From Pseudomaricurvus sp033283175 (GTDB taxonomy: Bacteria; Pseudomonadota; Gammaproteobacteria; Pseudomonadales; Cellvibrionaceae), in the NCBI GenBank assembly GCA_033283175.1, contig JAWMQM010000001.1, positions 1,612,001-1,676,000 of the forward strand: a stretch of 64,000 bases of DNA, written 5' to 3'. Below are positions 1-9,110 of the stretch, piece by piece. The number at the start of each line of letters is the position of its first letter. Position 1 is the first letter of the stretch. The position numbers were made by a program, and so were the translations under genes. The notes beneath the pieces were generated by a model that was not told the DNA's origin, made no database searches, and was given only the letters and a program-made list of their open reading frames with translations.

Positions 1-70
1 CCGCAGTCCCCGGGCGGTAGCCCAGGAAGTGGCGCAGGCCTACCGCAAGCTGGACGCTTCTCCTCAATAG
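1..70 (+). CDS. aroK: Shikimate kinase, C-terminal fragment (partial)
   Basis: The window opens inside a reading frame that starts upstream and ends at a TAG at 68-70. The visible tail reads RSPRAVAQEVAQAYRKLDA, then SPQ. A basic/proline turn followed by an amphipathic helix is the usual end of bacterial shikimate kinases. It lies 68 bases before aroB on the same strand, and aroK-aroB is a standard gammaproteobacterial pair. AroK phosphorylates shikimate two steps after the AroB product in the chorismate pathway. The identity rests on this short tail plus context, because no P-loop or substrate residues are in the window. Confidence 0.6.
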   Translation, partial: RSPRAVAQEVAQAYRKLDASPQ

Positions 71-138
71 AGCCGCAGCATCCGGCGCTGATGTGATAAA
101 ATCAGCGGCCATCTTTTCTGGCTGCAGGTATACAGAGC

Positions 139-1212
139 ATGCACACGGTTACGGTCGATCTCGGCGAGCGCAGTTACCCGATTCATATCGGCGCAGGGTT
201 GTTATCGAAGCCCGAGTTGATCCGGCCCCATATCGCAGGCTCCCAGGTCTGCATTGTCACCAACGAAACCATTGCCCCGCTCTACCTGGAGCGGGTGGTG
301 CAGCTGTTGGAAGGCCTGCAGGTCAGTACTGTGGTGTTGCCGGATGGTGAAGCACACAAAACCCTGACAGTGCTCAACAGTATCTACGACCAGTTGCTGC
401 AGGACCGGCACAATCGCACCACCACGCTGATTGCCCTCGGCGGCGGGGTGGTGGGCGATATGACCGGCTATGCGGCCGCCAGCTATCAGCGCGGCGTAGA
501 CTTTATCCAGATACCGACCACGTTGCTGTCGCAGGTGGACTCGTCGGTGGGCGGTAAGACCGGCGTCAATCACCCTCTGGGTAAAAATATGATCGGCGCC
601 TTTCATCAGCCTAATGCGGTATTGATTGATACGGAAGTGCTGGCCACCCTGCCTCCCCGTGAGCTGTCGGCGGGCCTGGCCGAGGTGATCAAGTACGGCC
701 TGATTGTGGATAAAGACTTTTACGCCTGGCTGGAGTCCAACCTCGAGGCGCTGATGGGCCTGGAGCCTGAGCCGATCGCCATGGCCATTCGCCGCTCCTG
801 TGAGTGCAAGGCTGAGGTGGTGGCGGCGGATGAGCGCGAAGGCGGGCTGCGGGCCATACTGAATCTTGGCCACACCTTTGGTCATGCCATTGAGACGGCT
901 CAGGGCTATGGTAACTGGCTGCACGGTGAGGCGGTGGCAACCGGTATGTTGATGGCTTTGGATCTGTCGGTGCGGGAGGGGTTTGTGTCCGCGCCGGAGC
1001 TGGACCGGCTGCGACAGCTGCTGGAGCGGGCCAGATTGCCGGTGACCTCTCCGGCTGACATGACGGTGGATCAGTTTTTGTCGCTGATGGCCGTGGATAA
1101 AAAAGTACTGGATGGTCAGCTGCGGCTGGTATTGCTGGAGTCAGTTGGCAAGGCCATTGTCACCAAACAGTTTTCGCTGGAACACCTGCGCCAGACGATA
1201 GCCGCTATCTGA
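139..1212 (+). CDS. aroB: 3-dehydroquinate synthase
   Basis: 357 residues, full length for the family. The enzyme converts DAHP to 3-dehydroquinate in the cytoplasm using NAD and a divalent metal, the second step of the shikimate pathway. Visible signatures are the NAD-binding GGGVVGDMTGYAAA stretch near residue 100, the VDSSVGGKTGVNHP segment near 135, and the metal-ligand regions EVIKYGLI and NLGHTFGHAIE. The ATG at 139 gives the usual MxTVTVDLGERSYPI start. It follows aroK and precedes the damX-like gene by 38 bases, so the three are probably co-transcribed. Confidence 0.97.
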   Translation: MHTVTVDLGERSYPIHIGAGLLSKPELIRPHIAGSQVCIVTNETIAPLYLERVVQLLEGLQVSTVVLPDGEAHKTLTVLNSIYDQLLQDRHNRTTTLIALGGGVVGDMTGYAAASYQRGVDFIQIPTTLLSQVDSSVGGKTGVNHPLGKNMIGAFHQPNAVLIDTEVLATLPPRELSAGLAEVIKYGLIVDKDFYAWLESNLEALMGLEPEPIAMAIRRSCECKAEVVAADEREGGLRAILNLGHTFGHAIETAQGYGNWLHGEAVATGMLMALDLSVREGFVSAPELDRLRQLLERARLPVTSPADMTVDQFLSLMAVDKKVLDGQLRLVLLESVGKAIVTKQFSLEHLRQTIAAI

Positions 1213-1250
1213 GCCGGGGCAGGAGCCCTAATCCGGAGATTGGCGGGGGA

Positions 1251-2831
1251 GTGTCAACGATGGAGCACGCAGCAGCAACGCATTTCACCGATCCGGCGGA
1301 GGGGCCGGATGTCTGGGTGCAGCATTTCGGGCTGCGCTATAACCCTTTTTACAACCCCTTTGCCGTTACGGGTGATGGTTCCGAACTGCTGGAGGATGTT
1401 TTCTATCCTGGCGCCGGACGCGAGTCGTTACTGGAGGGGGCAGCGGAGGCCTGCCTCACCGGCAGTGGGGTAACCATTATTGCCGGGGCCGCTGGCAGTG
1501 GTCGCAGCCTGATGTGCCGGCAGTTGCATCAGATGCTGCAGGGTGAAGCCCGGGTGGCGTTCCTGCAGGCGCAGCTGTTAACCAGTACAGAGCAGGTATT
1601 GCATGCCATTGCCGGCGATCTGCAGTGTGCACCTTCGCCCACGGCTTCTGCCGGAGAGATCATGGCAGCCCTGCGCCATGAGCTGCAGGGGCCGGGTGCC
1701 CCAATGGCCATCCTGATTGACGATGCTCACCTGCTGGATGACAGCTTGCTGGGCGGGTTAATGAGCTTGCTGGTGGATGCCGGCGAGGGCGAGCGCTACC
1801 TGCATCTGCTGATGTTTGGCGACGAAGATCTGACAGCCAGGCTCGACAGCTATGCACCGGTGGAAGTATTACTGCAGGATCTGCTGCTGTCCCCCTTGTC
1901 GATCAAGGAGTCGGCAGACTATTTGCAATACAAGTGGAATCTGGCAGGAGCCAGCCAGAGCCTGCCGTTGTCGCCGCTGCAGCTGCAGCGCCTGTGGCAG
2001 CGCAGCAGTGGTATTCCCGGCGCTCTGGACCGCCTGGCGGAAACCGCGCTGATGCAATTGGCATCCGAGGCGGATAGCCGTACGACGGTTCCCATCGCTC
2101 ACCTGTTCGCGCTGGTCGCACTGGTGAGTATTTTGCTAGTAGCTTTCTTCTACTGGGATAAATGGTTTGAATCCGGGGGGGAGGATGACAGGTTGGCGTC
2201 CTCTGCGGCCGGACCTTCGGTACCCCCAGACGAGGGCGCCCGCCGCCTGATAGCGCCGGTGCAGGTGCCGGCGCCCAGGGTCGAGAGCGGTGGCGCGAGC
2301 CAGATTCCTGCTCCGGACTCCCGGGTTGCGTCTGCACCGTATCAAGGCGCCAGCGCAGGGGAGGGCGCGCCGGTGCCCGATTCTGGTTCGTTGGCACCTT
2401 CTGTGAAGGCGGTGGAAAAGCCTGTCGTTGCTGCAGGGCCTGAAGCTGCAGCCGCAGAGCCTGAAGTGGTGGAGACGGAGGTCAGGGAGGTTGCCGGGGC
2501 GGCGCCGAAGCCAGCACCGGCGTACACGCCAGCTGAGCGGAAGCTGCTGGCGATGCCGGCGGAGCATCTGGTGCTACAGGTAGTGGCGGCGGGCGCAAAG
2601 GACTCCCTGCAGGCGTTTGTCAGTCGCCAGCGCAATCGTGATGAACTGCTGATGTACGAGGTCAGTCGCAATGGCAAGCCCTGGTATGTGGTGGTGATTG
2701 GCAGTTTTGCCGACCGCAACCGGGCTGACTGGCACCGGGCGGGACTCCCGGAAGAGCAGCGTAAGGCGGGGCCGTGGATCCGGAGTGTGGCTGATGTTCA
2801 GGGGGAGATTCGCCAATATCGCGACAGATAG
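1251..2831 (+). CDS. damX: DamX-like protein: AAA ATPase domain, transmembrane helix, SPOR domain
   Basis: 526 residues from a GTG at 1251, right behind a GGGGGA ribosome site; an ATG at 1260 is the alternative. The N-terminal half (about 20-275) is an ExeA/DamX-type AAA domain with a Walker-A-like GAAGSGRS at 79-86 and a Walker-B-like LIDDAH at 155-160. A single hydrophobic helix (about 283-301) and a Pro/Ala-rich linker (310-430) follow. The C-terminal 80 residues look like a SPOR domain, which in this family binds denuded septal peptidoglycan. The family is an inner-membrane bitopic protein acting at the division septum. The Walker A lysine is arginine here, so ATP hydrolysis is doubtful. 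The position after aroB matches damX in many gammaproteobacteria. Confidence 0.85.
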   Translation: MSTMEHAAATHFTDPAEGPDVWVQHFGLRYNPFYNPFAVTGDGSELLEDVFYPGAGRESLLEGAAEACLTGSGVTIIAGAAGSGRSLMCRQLHQMLQGEARVAFLQAQLLTSTEQVLHAIAGDLQCAPSPTASAGEIMAALRHELQGPGAPMAILIDDAHLLDDSLLGGLMSLLVDAGEGERYLHLLMFGDEDLTARLDSYAPVEVLLQDLLLSPLSIKESADYLQYKWNLAGASQSLPLSPLQLQRLWQRSSGIPGALDRLAETALMQLASEADSRTTVPIAHLFALVALVSILLVAFFYWDKWFESGGEDDRLASSAAGPSVPPDEGARRLIAPVQVPAPRVESGGASQIPAPDSRVASAPYQGASAGEGAPVPDSGSLAPSVKAVEKPVVAAGPEAAAAEPEVVETEVREVAGAAPKPAPAYTPAERKLLAMPAEHLVLQVVAAGAKDSLQAFVSRQRNRDELLMYEVSRNGKPWYVVVIGSFADRNRADWHRAGLPEEQRKAGPWIRSVADVQGEIRQYRDR

Positions 2832-2858
2832 CCCCAAGTAAGCGCAGGTTTCCCGGGT

Positions 2859-2883
2859 TGACCCCCGCTCCTCACGGGGGTCA
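2859..2883 (+). other. GC-rich hairpin downstream of damX
   Basis: A perfect 9-bp stem, TGACCCCCG pairing with CGGGGGTCA across a 7-base loop, 27 bases after the damX stop. No T-run follows, so it is more likely an mRNA 3'-end stabiliser or Rho-assisted stop than an intrinsic terminator. Confidence 0.5.
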
Positions 2884-2885
2884 GC

Positions 2886-2914
2886 TTGCCAACCCACTGT
2901 CGAGCGGGTAATAT
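2886..2914 (+). promoter_or_regulatory. Putative sigma-70 promoter ahead of gltB
   Basis: TTGCCA (2886-2891) and TAATAT (2909-2914) are separated by 17 bases. Transcription would begin near 2921, about 110 bases before the gltB start and just upstream of the hairpin/T-run at 2935-2962. Judged by eye against the consensus only. Confidence 0.4.
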
Positions 2915-2934
2915 TCTGCGCCCGTTTGCCAAGG

Positions 2935-2962
2935 AGCCCCTCACTCAGTCAGGGGCTTTTTT
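2935..2962 (+). terminator. Rho-independent terminator between damX and gltB
   Basis: The arms AGCCCCT (2935-2941) and AGGGGCT (2951-2957) form a stem followed by a run of T. It ends the aroK-aroB-damX unit. If the promoter at 2886-2914 is real, it would also sit in the gltB leader and could act as an attenuator. Confidence 0.7.
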
Positions 2963-3030
2963 GTCTCAGCTCCGGCATTTTCCGGGGTTGGGCTGCTGAC
3001 ACAGATTTTCGGAATATTGAGAGACCGCCT

Positions 3031-6000
3031 ATGAGCACTGGCCTCTACCAGATCGACGAGTTTAAAGATAACTGTGGCTTTGGTCTTATCGCCCATCTTG
3101 AGGGTGAGACCAGTCACCGCCTGCTGCAGACCGCTATTGAGTCACTGACGTGCATGACGCACCGCGGTGGTATCGCGGCTGACGGCAAAACCGGCGATGG
3201 TTGTGGCCTGCTGATGCAGAAGCCTGACGGCTTCCTGCGTCGTGTCGCTCAGGAAGAGCTCAATGTCACCCTGCCTGAGAGCTATGGCGTTGGCGCCATC
3301 ATGCTGTCCCGTGACCAGGCCCGTGCCGACGCTGCCAAAGAGGTGGTTGAAGCTGAACTGCTGGCTGCCGGGCTGAGCACCCTCGGCTGGCGTGTTATGC
3401 CCACCGATTCCGGCTGCCTGGGCCCTATTGCCCTGGAATCCCTGCCCCAATTCGTGCATCTGTTCGTTGCCCCGGGCAGTGACATGGACCAGCAGGCTTT
3501 TGCCGCAGCCCTGTTTATGGCCCGCCGTCGCGCCGAGCAGCGCCTGCAGTCTGACAAGAGCTTCTACATAGCCAGTCTCAGCCACAGCGTCGTCTCCTTT
3601 AAAGGCCTGATGATGCCGGTGGACCTGCCCAAGTTCTTCCTCGATCTGGCCGATCCGGGGCTGGAAACGGCGATCTGCGTGTTCCACCAGCGTTTCTCCA
3701 CCAATACCATGCCCCAGTGGCCGTTGGCGCAGCCGTTCCGCATGCTGGCCCACAACGGTGAGATCAACACCGTGATGGGTAACCGCAACTGGTCGGTGGC
3801 CCGTACCTCCAAATTCAAAACCGACCTGCTGCCGGAACTGGATTCCGTGACACCGCTGGTCAACCGCACCGGCTCAGACTCCTCCAGCCTCGACAACATG
3901 CTGGAGATCCTGCTCACCGGTGGTATGGAGCCGCACCGCGCTATCCGCATGCTGGTACCGCCGGCCTGGCAGAATGTAGAGCACATGGACCCGGATCTGC
4001 GTGCCTTCTACGAATACAATTCCATGCACGTGGAGCCCTGGGATGGCCCTGCTGGCCTGGTCATTACCGACGGTCGCTACGCCGTCTGTACCCTTGACCG
4101 TAACGGTCTGCGTCCATCCCGCTGGGTGATTACCAAAGACGGTTTCATCACTGTTGCGTCGGAAGTGGGTACTTACAAATACGCACCGGAGGACGTGGTC
4201 TCCAAGGGCCGTCTGGGCCCGGGACAGATCCTGTCTGTGGATACTGCCACCGGCAAGCTCTACCACACCAAAGACATCGACGAGATGCTCAAGGCCAGCA
4301 AGCCCTACAAGAAGTGGCTCAGCGACAAGGCCATGCGCATTGAGGAGACTCTCGAGTCGGCAGTGGCTGACGAGATCATGCCGCGCGAGACCCTGAAGAG
4401 CTTCATGAAGATGTTCCAGGTCTCCTTTGAAGAGCGCGACCAGGTGCTGCGCCCGCTGGCCGAAGGTGGCCAGGAGGCGGTGGGTTCCATGGGTGATGAC
4501 ACCCCGATGGCCGTGCTGTCCGAGAAGCAGCGCAGCGTCTACGACTATTTCCGTCAGCAGTTTGCCCAGGTCACCAACCCGCCGATCGACCCGCTGCGGG
4601 AAGCGATCGTTATGTCACTGGAGACCTGTATCGGTCGTGAGCTGTGCGTCTACGAAGAGACTGCCGCCCACGCCGACCGCGTGATCCTGACCTCGCCGGT
4701 ACTGTCACCGGTGAAGTTTGACGCCCTGCTGTCACTGGATCGCCCCAACTACAGTCATGAGATCTTTGACCTTTGCTACGACCCGGCACAGCAGACGCTG
4801 GAGCAGGCGATTCGTGCCCTGACCGACGCCACCGTGGCCGCGGTCAAGAGTGGCAAGGTGCTGATGGTGCTGTCTGACAAGAACATTGCTGAAGGCAAGT
4901 TGCCGATTCACGGCTTGCTGGCGACAGGTGCCGTGCACCACCGCCTCACGCAGGACGGACTGCGCTGCGATGCCAACATCATCGTCGAGACCGCCACTGC
5001 CCGTGATCCGCACCATGTGGCGGCGCTGATCGGTTACGGTGCTACCGCCGTTTATCCGTACCTCTCCTATCAGGTGATCAGTGAGTTGATCACTACCGGC
5101 GAGGTGCTGCTGGACGCGTCCGCGGCTTACACCAACTACCGCAAGGGCATCAACAAGGGCCTGCTGAAGATCCTGTCGAAGATGGGTATCTCCACAGTGG
5201 CCTCTTACCGGGGCGCCCAGCTGTTTGAGGCCATCGGCCTCAACGAGTCTGTTATTGACCTCTGTTTCGCCGGTACCGCCAGCCGCATCCAGGGTGCGGG
5301 CTTTGAAGATATCGAGGCCGACCAGAAAGCACTCGCCGCCGATGCCTGGAAGGCCCGTAAGCCCATCAATCAGGGTGGCCTGCTGAAGTATGTGCATGGT
5401 GAGGAGTACCACGCCTTTAATCCGGATGTGGTGCAGGCGCTGCAGAAAGCCGTTACCAGTGGTGACTACTCTGCCTGGCGTGACTACGCCGAACTAGTGA
5501 ATGAGCGCCCGACAGCAACCCTCCGCGACCTGCTGAAAGTGAAGGATGGCCTCTCCCCTGTGCCACTGGACGAAGTGGAGCCGGTGGAGGCCATTGTGCG
5601 TCGCTTTGACTCGGCGGCTATGTCCCTGGGGGCCCTGTCGCCGGAAGCTCACGAGGCGCTGGCCCAGGCCATGAACACCCTCGGTGGCCGCTCCAACAGC
5701 GGTGAGGGTGGTGAAGACCCGGCCCGCTTTGGCACCAACAAGGTTTCCAAGATCAAGCAGATCGCCTCCGGTCGCTTTGGTGTGACCCCGCACTACCTGG
5801 TTAACGCCGAGGTGCTGCAGATTAAAGTGGCTCAGGGCGCCAAGCCCGGTGAGGGTGGCCAGCTGCCCGGTGGCAAGGTCAATGACCTGATCGCCCGCCT
5901 GCGTTACTCTGTGCCTGGTGTGACCCTGATTTCGCCACCGCCACACCACGATATCTATTCGATCGAGGATCTGGCGCAGCTGATCTACGACCTCAAGCAG

Positions 6001-7482
6001 GTCAACCCGGACGCGCTGGTGTCCGTGAAGCTGGTATCACGCCCCGGTGTTGGCACCATCGCGGCCGGTGTGGCCAAGGCCTATGCTGACCTGATCACCA
6101 TCTCCGGTTACGACGGCGGCACCGCCGCGAGCCCGCTGACCTCCATCCGCTACGCCGGTTCGCCGTGGGAGCTGGGTCTCTCCGAGACACACCAGACCCT
6201 GCGTGCCAACGACCTGCGTGACAAGGTGCGGGTGCAAACCGACGGCGGCCTGAAAACCGGCCTGGATGTGGTGAAAGCCGCCATGCTGGGTGCAGAGAGC
6301 TTCGGCTTCGGTACCGCGCCGATGGTGGCGTTGGGCTGTAAGTACCTGAAGATTTGTCACCTCAACAACTGTGCTACCGGTGTGGCGACGCAGAACCAGA
6401 AGCTGCGTGACGATCACTACATCGGTACCGTCGAGATGGCCATGAACTTCTTTAAATTCATGGCTGAAGAGACTCGTGAGTGGATGGCCCGCCTCGGCGT
6501 GCGCACCCTCAACGAGCTGGTGGGTCGCGTGGACCTGCTGGAAGCCGTCGCTGGCAAGACGCAGAAGCAGTCCAAGCTGGACCTGAGCCCCATCATCTAC
6601 AGCGATGACCTGCTGGCCAGCAAGCCGCAGATCTGCAACGTTGATCGCAACCACCCCTACGACAAGGGCGAGTGTGCCGAGCGTATGGTGGCGGAAGTGT
6701 TGCCCGCGATTGAGGGCAAGAGCGGCGGTGAGTTCAGTTTCCACATCACCAACTGTGACCGCTCCATCGGTGCGCGCATCAGTGGTGAGATCGCCAAGCG
6801 TCATGGCAACCACGGCATGAACGATGCGCCGATCAAGCTCAACCTGACAGGTGTTGCCGGCCAGAGCTTCGGTGTCTGGAACGCCGGCGGCCTGGAGCTG
6901 TATTTGCAAGGTGATGCCAACGACTACGTCGGTAAAGGCATGGCCGGCGGCAAGATTGTGCTGCGTCCACCTGTGGGTTCCGGCTTCAAGTCGCAGGACA
7001 CCAGCATCATGGGTAACACCTGCCTCTACGGTGCCACCGGCGGCAAGCTGTTCGCTGCGGGTACTGCCGGCGAGCGCTGTGGTGTGCGCAACTCCGGCGC
7101 CCATGTGGTGGTGGAAGGTGCCGGCGATCACTGCTGTGAATACATGACCGGTGGTGTGGTGACGGTGCTGGGCGATACCGGTGTTAACTTCGGTGCCGGT
7201 ATGACCGGCGGTTTTGCCTACGTGCTGGATCAGAAGAACACCTTCGTGGACAAGTACAACCACGAACTGATCGAGATCCACCGCATCAACCGCGAAGAGC
7301 TGGAAGCACACCGCAACCACCTGCGCGGCATCATCGAAGAGTTTGTCGCAGAGACCGACAGCGCCTGGGGTAAAACCCTGCTCAGCAACTTCGACGACTA
7401 CATTGGCAAGTTCTGGCTGGTGAAACCCAAAGCCGCCAGCCTGGGCCAGATGCTGGAAAACGTGACTCAGCGCGGCGAATAA
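3031..7482 (+). CDS. gltB: Glutamate synthase (NADPH), large subunit
   Basis: 1483 residues. Transfers the glutamine amide to 2-oxoglutarate, in complex with GltD. The ATG at 3031 is chosen because the family's catalytic N-terminal cysteine lies in the CGFG motif 15 residues later, after a short cleaved propeptide; the frame stays open upstream to 2926 but that stretch is not family-like. Domain order: class II glutamine amidotransferase (about 15-410), central domain (to about 780), FMN-binding synthase domain (about 790-1190) and GXGXG beta-helix (about 1240-1430). The 3Fe-4S cysteines are visible as C1103, C1109 and C1114 in CKYLKICHLNNC. gltD follows after 51 bases. Confidence 0.97.
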   Translation: MSTGLYQIDEFKDNCGFGLIAHLEGETSHRLLQTAIESLTCMTHRGGIAADGKTGDGCGLLMQKPDGFLRRVAQEELNVTLPESYGVGAIMLSRDQARADAAKEVVEAELLAAGLSTLGWRVMPTDSGCLGPIALESLPQFVHLFVAPGSDMDQQAFAAALFMARRRAEQRLQSDKSFYIASLSHSVVSFKGLMMPVDLPKFFLDLADPGLETAICVFHQRFSTNTMPQWPLAQPFRMLAHNGEINTVMGNRNWSVARTSKFKTDLLPELDSVTPLVNRTGSDSSSLDNMLEILLTGGMEPHRAIRMLVPPAWQNVEHMDPDLRAFYEYNSMHVEPWDGPAGLVITDGRYAVCTLDRNGLRPSRWVITKDGFITVASEVGTYKYAPEDVVSKGRLGPGQILSVDTATGKLYHTKDIDEMLKASKPYKKWLSDKAMRIEETLESAVADEIMPRETLKSFMKMFQVSFEERDQVLRPLAEGGQEAVGSMGDDTPMAVLSEKQRSVYDYFRQQFAQVTNPPIDPLREAIVMSLETCIGRELCVYEETAAHADRVILTSPVLSPVKFDALLSLDRPNYSHEIFDLCYDPAQQTLEQAIRALTDATVAAVKSGKVLMVLSDKNIAEGKLPIHGLLATGAVHHRLTQDGLRCDANIIVETATARDPHHVAALIGYGATAVYPYLSYQVISELITTGEVLLDASAAYTNYRKGINKGLLKILSKMGISTVASYRGAQLFEAIGLNESVIDLCFAGTASRIQGAGFEDIEADQKALAADAWKARKPINQGGLLKYVHGEEYHAFNPDVVQALQKAVTSGDYSAWRDYAELVNERPTATLRDLLKVKDGLSPVPLDEVEPVEAIVRRFDSAAMSLGALSPEAHEALAQAMNTLGGRSNSGEGGEDPARFGTNKVSKIKQIASGRFGVTPHYLVNAEVLQIKVAQGAKPGEGGQLPGGKVNDLIARLRYSVPGVTLISPPPHHDIYSIEDLAQLIYDLKQVNPDALVSVKLVSRPGVGTIAAGVAKAYADLITISGYDGGTAASPLTSIRYAGSPWELGLSETHQTLRANDLRDKVRVQTDGGLKTGLDVVKAAMLGAESFGFGTAPMVALGCKYLKICHLNNCATGVATQNQKLRDDHYIGTVEMAMNFFKFMAEETREWMARLGVRTLNELVGRVDLLEAVAGKTQKQSKLDLSPIIYSDDLLASKPQICNVDRNHPYDKGECAERMVAEVLPAIEGKSGGEFSFHITNCDRSIGARISGEIAKRHGNHGMNDAPIKLNLTGVAGQSFGVWNAGGLELYLQGDANDYVGKGMAGGKIVLRPPVGSGFKSQDTSIMGNTCLYGATGGKLFAAGTAGERCGVRNSGAHVVVEGAGDHCCEYMTGGVVTVLGDTGVNFGAGMTGGFAYVLDQKNTFVDKYNHELIEIHRINREELEAHRNHLRGIIEEFVAETDSAWGKTLLSNFDDYIGKFWLVKPKAASLGQMLENVTQRGE

Positions 7483-7533
7483 CCGCGCTGATCTGCAACC
7501 GTCACGGCGACAAACGACTTTAGAGAACGAATT

Positions 7534-8952
7534 ATGGCTGACCGTCTGAAAAACAACTTTCAGTTTCTGGATGTGGGCCGTCAGGATCCCGATAAAAAGG
7601 CGATCAAAACCCGCAAGACACAGTTTGTGGAGATCTACCAGCCCTTCAAGGAGGAGCAGGTAAAGCACCAGTCACACCGCTGTCTGGAGTGTGGTAACCC
7701 CTACTGTGAGTGGAAGTGCCCGGTACACAACTTTATTCCGAACTGGCTGAAGCTGGTGTCGGAGGGCAATATTTTTGAAGCGGCTACCCTCAGCCACCAG
7801 ACCAACACCTTGCCGGAAGTGTGCGGCCGCGTCTGCCCGCAGGATCGACTGTGTGAAGGCGCCTGTACCCTCAACGACGGCTTTGGTGCGGTCACCATTG
7901 GCAACGTCGAGAAGTACATCACCGACACCGCGCTGGCCATGGGCTGGAAGCCGGACATGTCACAGGTGGTGTGGACCGACAAGAAGGTGGCGGTGATCGG
8001 TGCCGGTCCTGCCGGCCTCGGTTGTGCCGACGTGCTGGTGCGCAACGGCGTCAAGCCGGTGGTGTTCGACAAGTACCCCGAAATCGGCGGCCTGCTGACC
8101 TTTGGTATTCCGGAGTTCAAACTGGAAAAGTCGGTGATGTCCCGTCGTCGTGAGCTGTTCACTGAAATGGGTATTGAGTTCCGTCTCAATACCGAAGTGG
8201 GCAAGGACATTACCATGGCCGAGCTGCTCAGCGAGTACGACGCCGTGTTTATGGGTATGGGTACCTATAACTACATGAAGGGCGGCTTCCCCGGTGAAGA
8301 GCTGCCGGGCGTGTACGATGCGCTGCCGTTCCTGGTCTCCAACGTCAATCGCAACCTCGGTTTCGAAAAGGATCCCGAAGAGTTCATCAGCGTTGCCGGC
8401 AAGAAAGTGGTGGTGCTGGGTGGTGGTGATACCGCCATGGACTGTAACCGCACCTCCGTGCGTCAGCAGGCGTCCCGCGTCACCTGTGCCTATCGCCGTG
8501 ATGAGGCCAACATGCCCGGTTCCAAGCGCGAAGTGGCCAACGCCCGTGAAGAGGGTGTTAAGTTCCTCTTTAACCGCCAGCCCATCGCCATCGTCGGTGA
8601 AGACAAGGTCGAGGGCGTGAAGGTAGTGACCACCCAGCTGGGTGAGCCGGATGAGAACGGCCGCCGTCGTCCCGAGCCGATCCCGGGCAGTGAAGAGATC
8701 CTGCCTGCCGATGTAGTGCTGATCGCCTTCGGTTTCCGTCCGAGCCCGGCGGACTGGTTTGCCGATCACGACATCAGCGTCAACGACTGGGGTGGTGTGG
8801 AAGCCGCGGAACAGCAGCAGTTCAAGTTCCAGACCTCCAACCCGAAGGTGTTTGCCGGCGGCGATATGGTGCGCGGTTCCGACCTGGTGGTGACTGCCAT
8901 CTGGGAAGGTCGCGAGGCTGCCGAGGGCATTCTCGACTACCTGGATGTGTAA
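7534..8952 (+). CDS. gltD: Glutamate synthase (NADPH), small subunit
   Basis: 472 residues. Supplies electrons from NADPH through FAD and two 4Fe-4S clusters to GltB. The N-terminal cysteine groups are visible as CLECGNPYCEWKCPVHN and CGRVCPQDRLCEGAC. The FAD Rossmann motif is VIGAGPAGLGCADVL and the NADPH one is VVLGGGDTAMDC. A C-terminal GGDMVRGSDLVVTAI segment closes the FAD domain. Length and order are standard for the proteobacterial beta subunit. It is co-directional with gltB and a strong terminator follows 21 bases after its stop, so gltBD is a two-gene operon. Confidence 0.97.
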   Translation: MADRLKNNFQFLDVGRQDPDKKAIKTRKTQFVEIYQPFKEEQVKHQSHRCLECGNPYCEWKCPVHNFIPNWLKLVSEGNIFEAATLSHQTNTLPEVCGRVCPQDRLCEGACTLNDGFGAVTIGNVEKYITDTALAMGWKPDMSQVVWTDKKVAVIGAGPAGLGCADVLVRNGVKPVVFDKYPEIGGLLTFGIPEFKLEKSVMSRRRELFTEMGIEFRLNTEVGKDITMAELLSEYDAVFMGMGTYNYMKGGFPGEELPGVYDALPFLVSNVNRNLGFEKDPEEFISVAGKKVVVLGGGDTAMDCNRTSVRQQASRVTCAYRRDEANMPGSKREVANAREEGVKFLFNRQPIAIVGEDKVEGVKVVTTQLGEPDENGRRRPEPIPGSEEILPADVVLIAFGFRPSPADWFADHDISVNDWGGVEAAEQQQFKFQTSNPKVFAGGDMVRGSDLVVTAIWEGREAAEGILDYLDV

Positions 8953-8972
8953 GCGTTCAGTCGCTGTACCCG

Positions 8973-9002
8973 AAAACGGCCGCACCATTGCGGCCGTTTT
9001 TA
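8973..9002 (+). terminator. Rho-independent terminator after gltD
   Basis: Perfect 12-bp inverted repeat with the core ACGGCCGCA / TGCGGCCGT around a 4-base loop, flanked by A4 on the left and T5 on the right. It can therefore stop transcription from either side. It ends the gltBD operon. Confidence 0.88.
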
Positions 9003-9110
9003 TTTGCGCTGCGGTTCTCCGGCGGCACCCTGAAGCAACACTGCCTAGCCCCTGACTCCCAACCCCAGTAGAATGCCCCCTCTGCGAATGTGTAAGCGAA
9101 GTGTAGCCCC

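Noticed and set aside
2926..3030. Earlier start for gltB
   Set aside because: The frame is open to 2926, but this part overlaps the terminator and would put 35 extra residues ahead of the conserved propeptide and catalytic cysteine.
6037..7668. Minus-strand open frame of 543 codons opposite gltB/gltD
   Set aside because: Antisense to the FMN and GXGXG domains of GltB, which are certain; no motif in the reverse frame.
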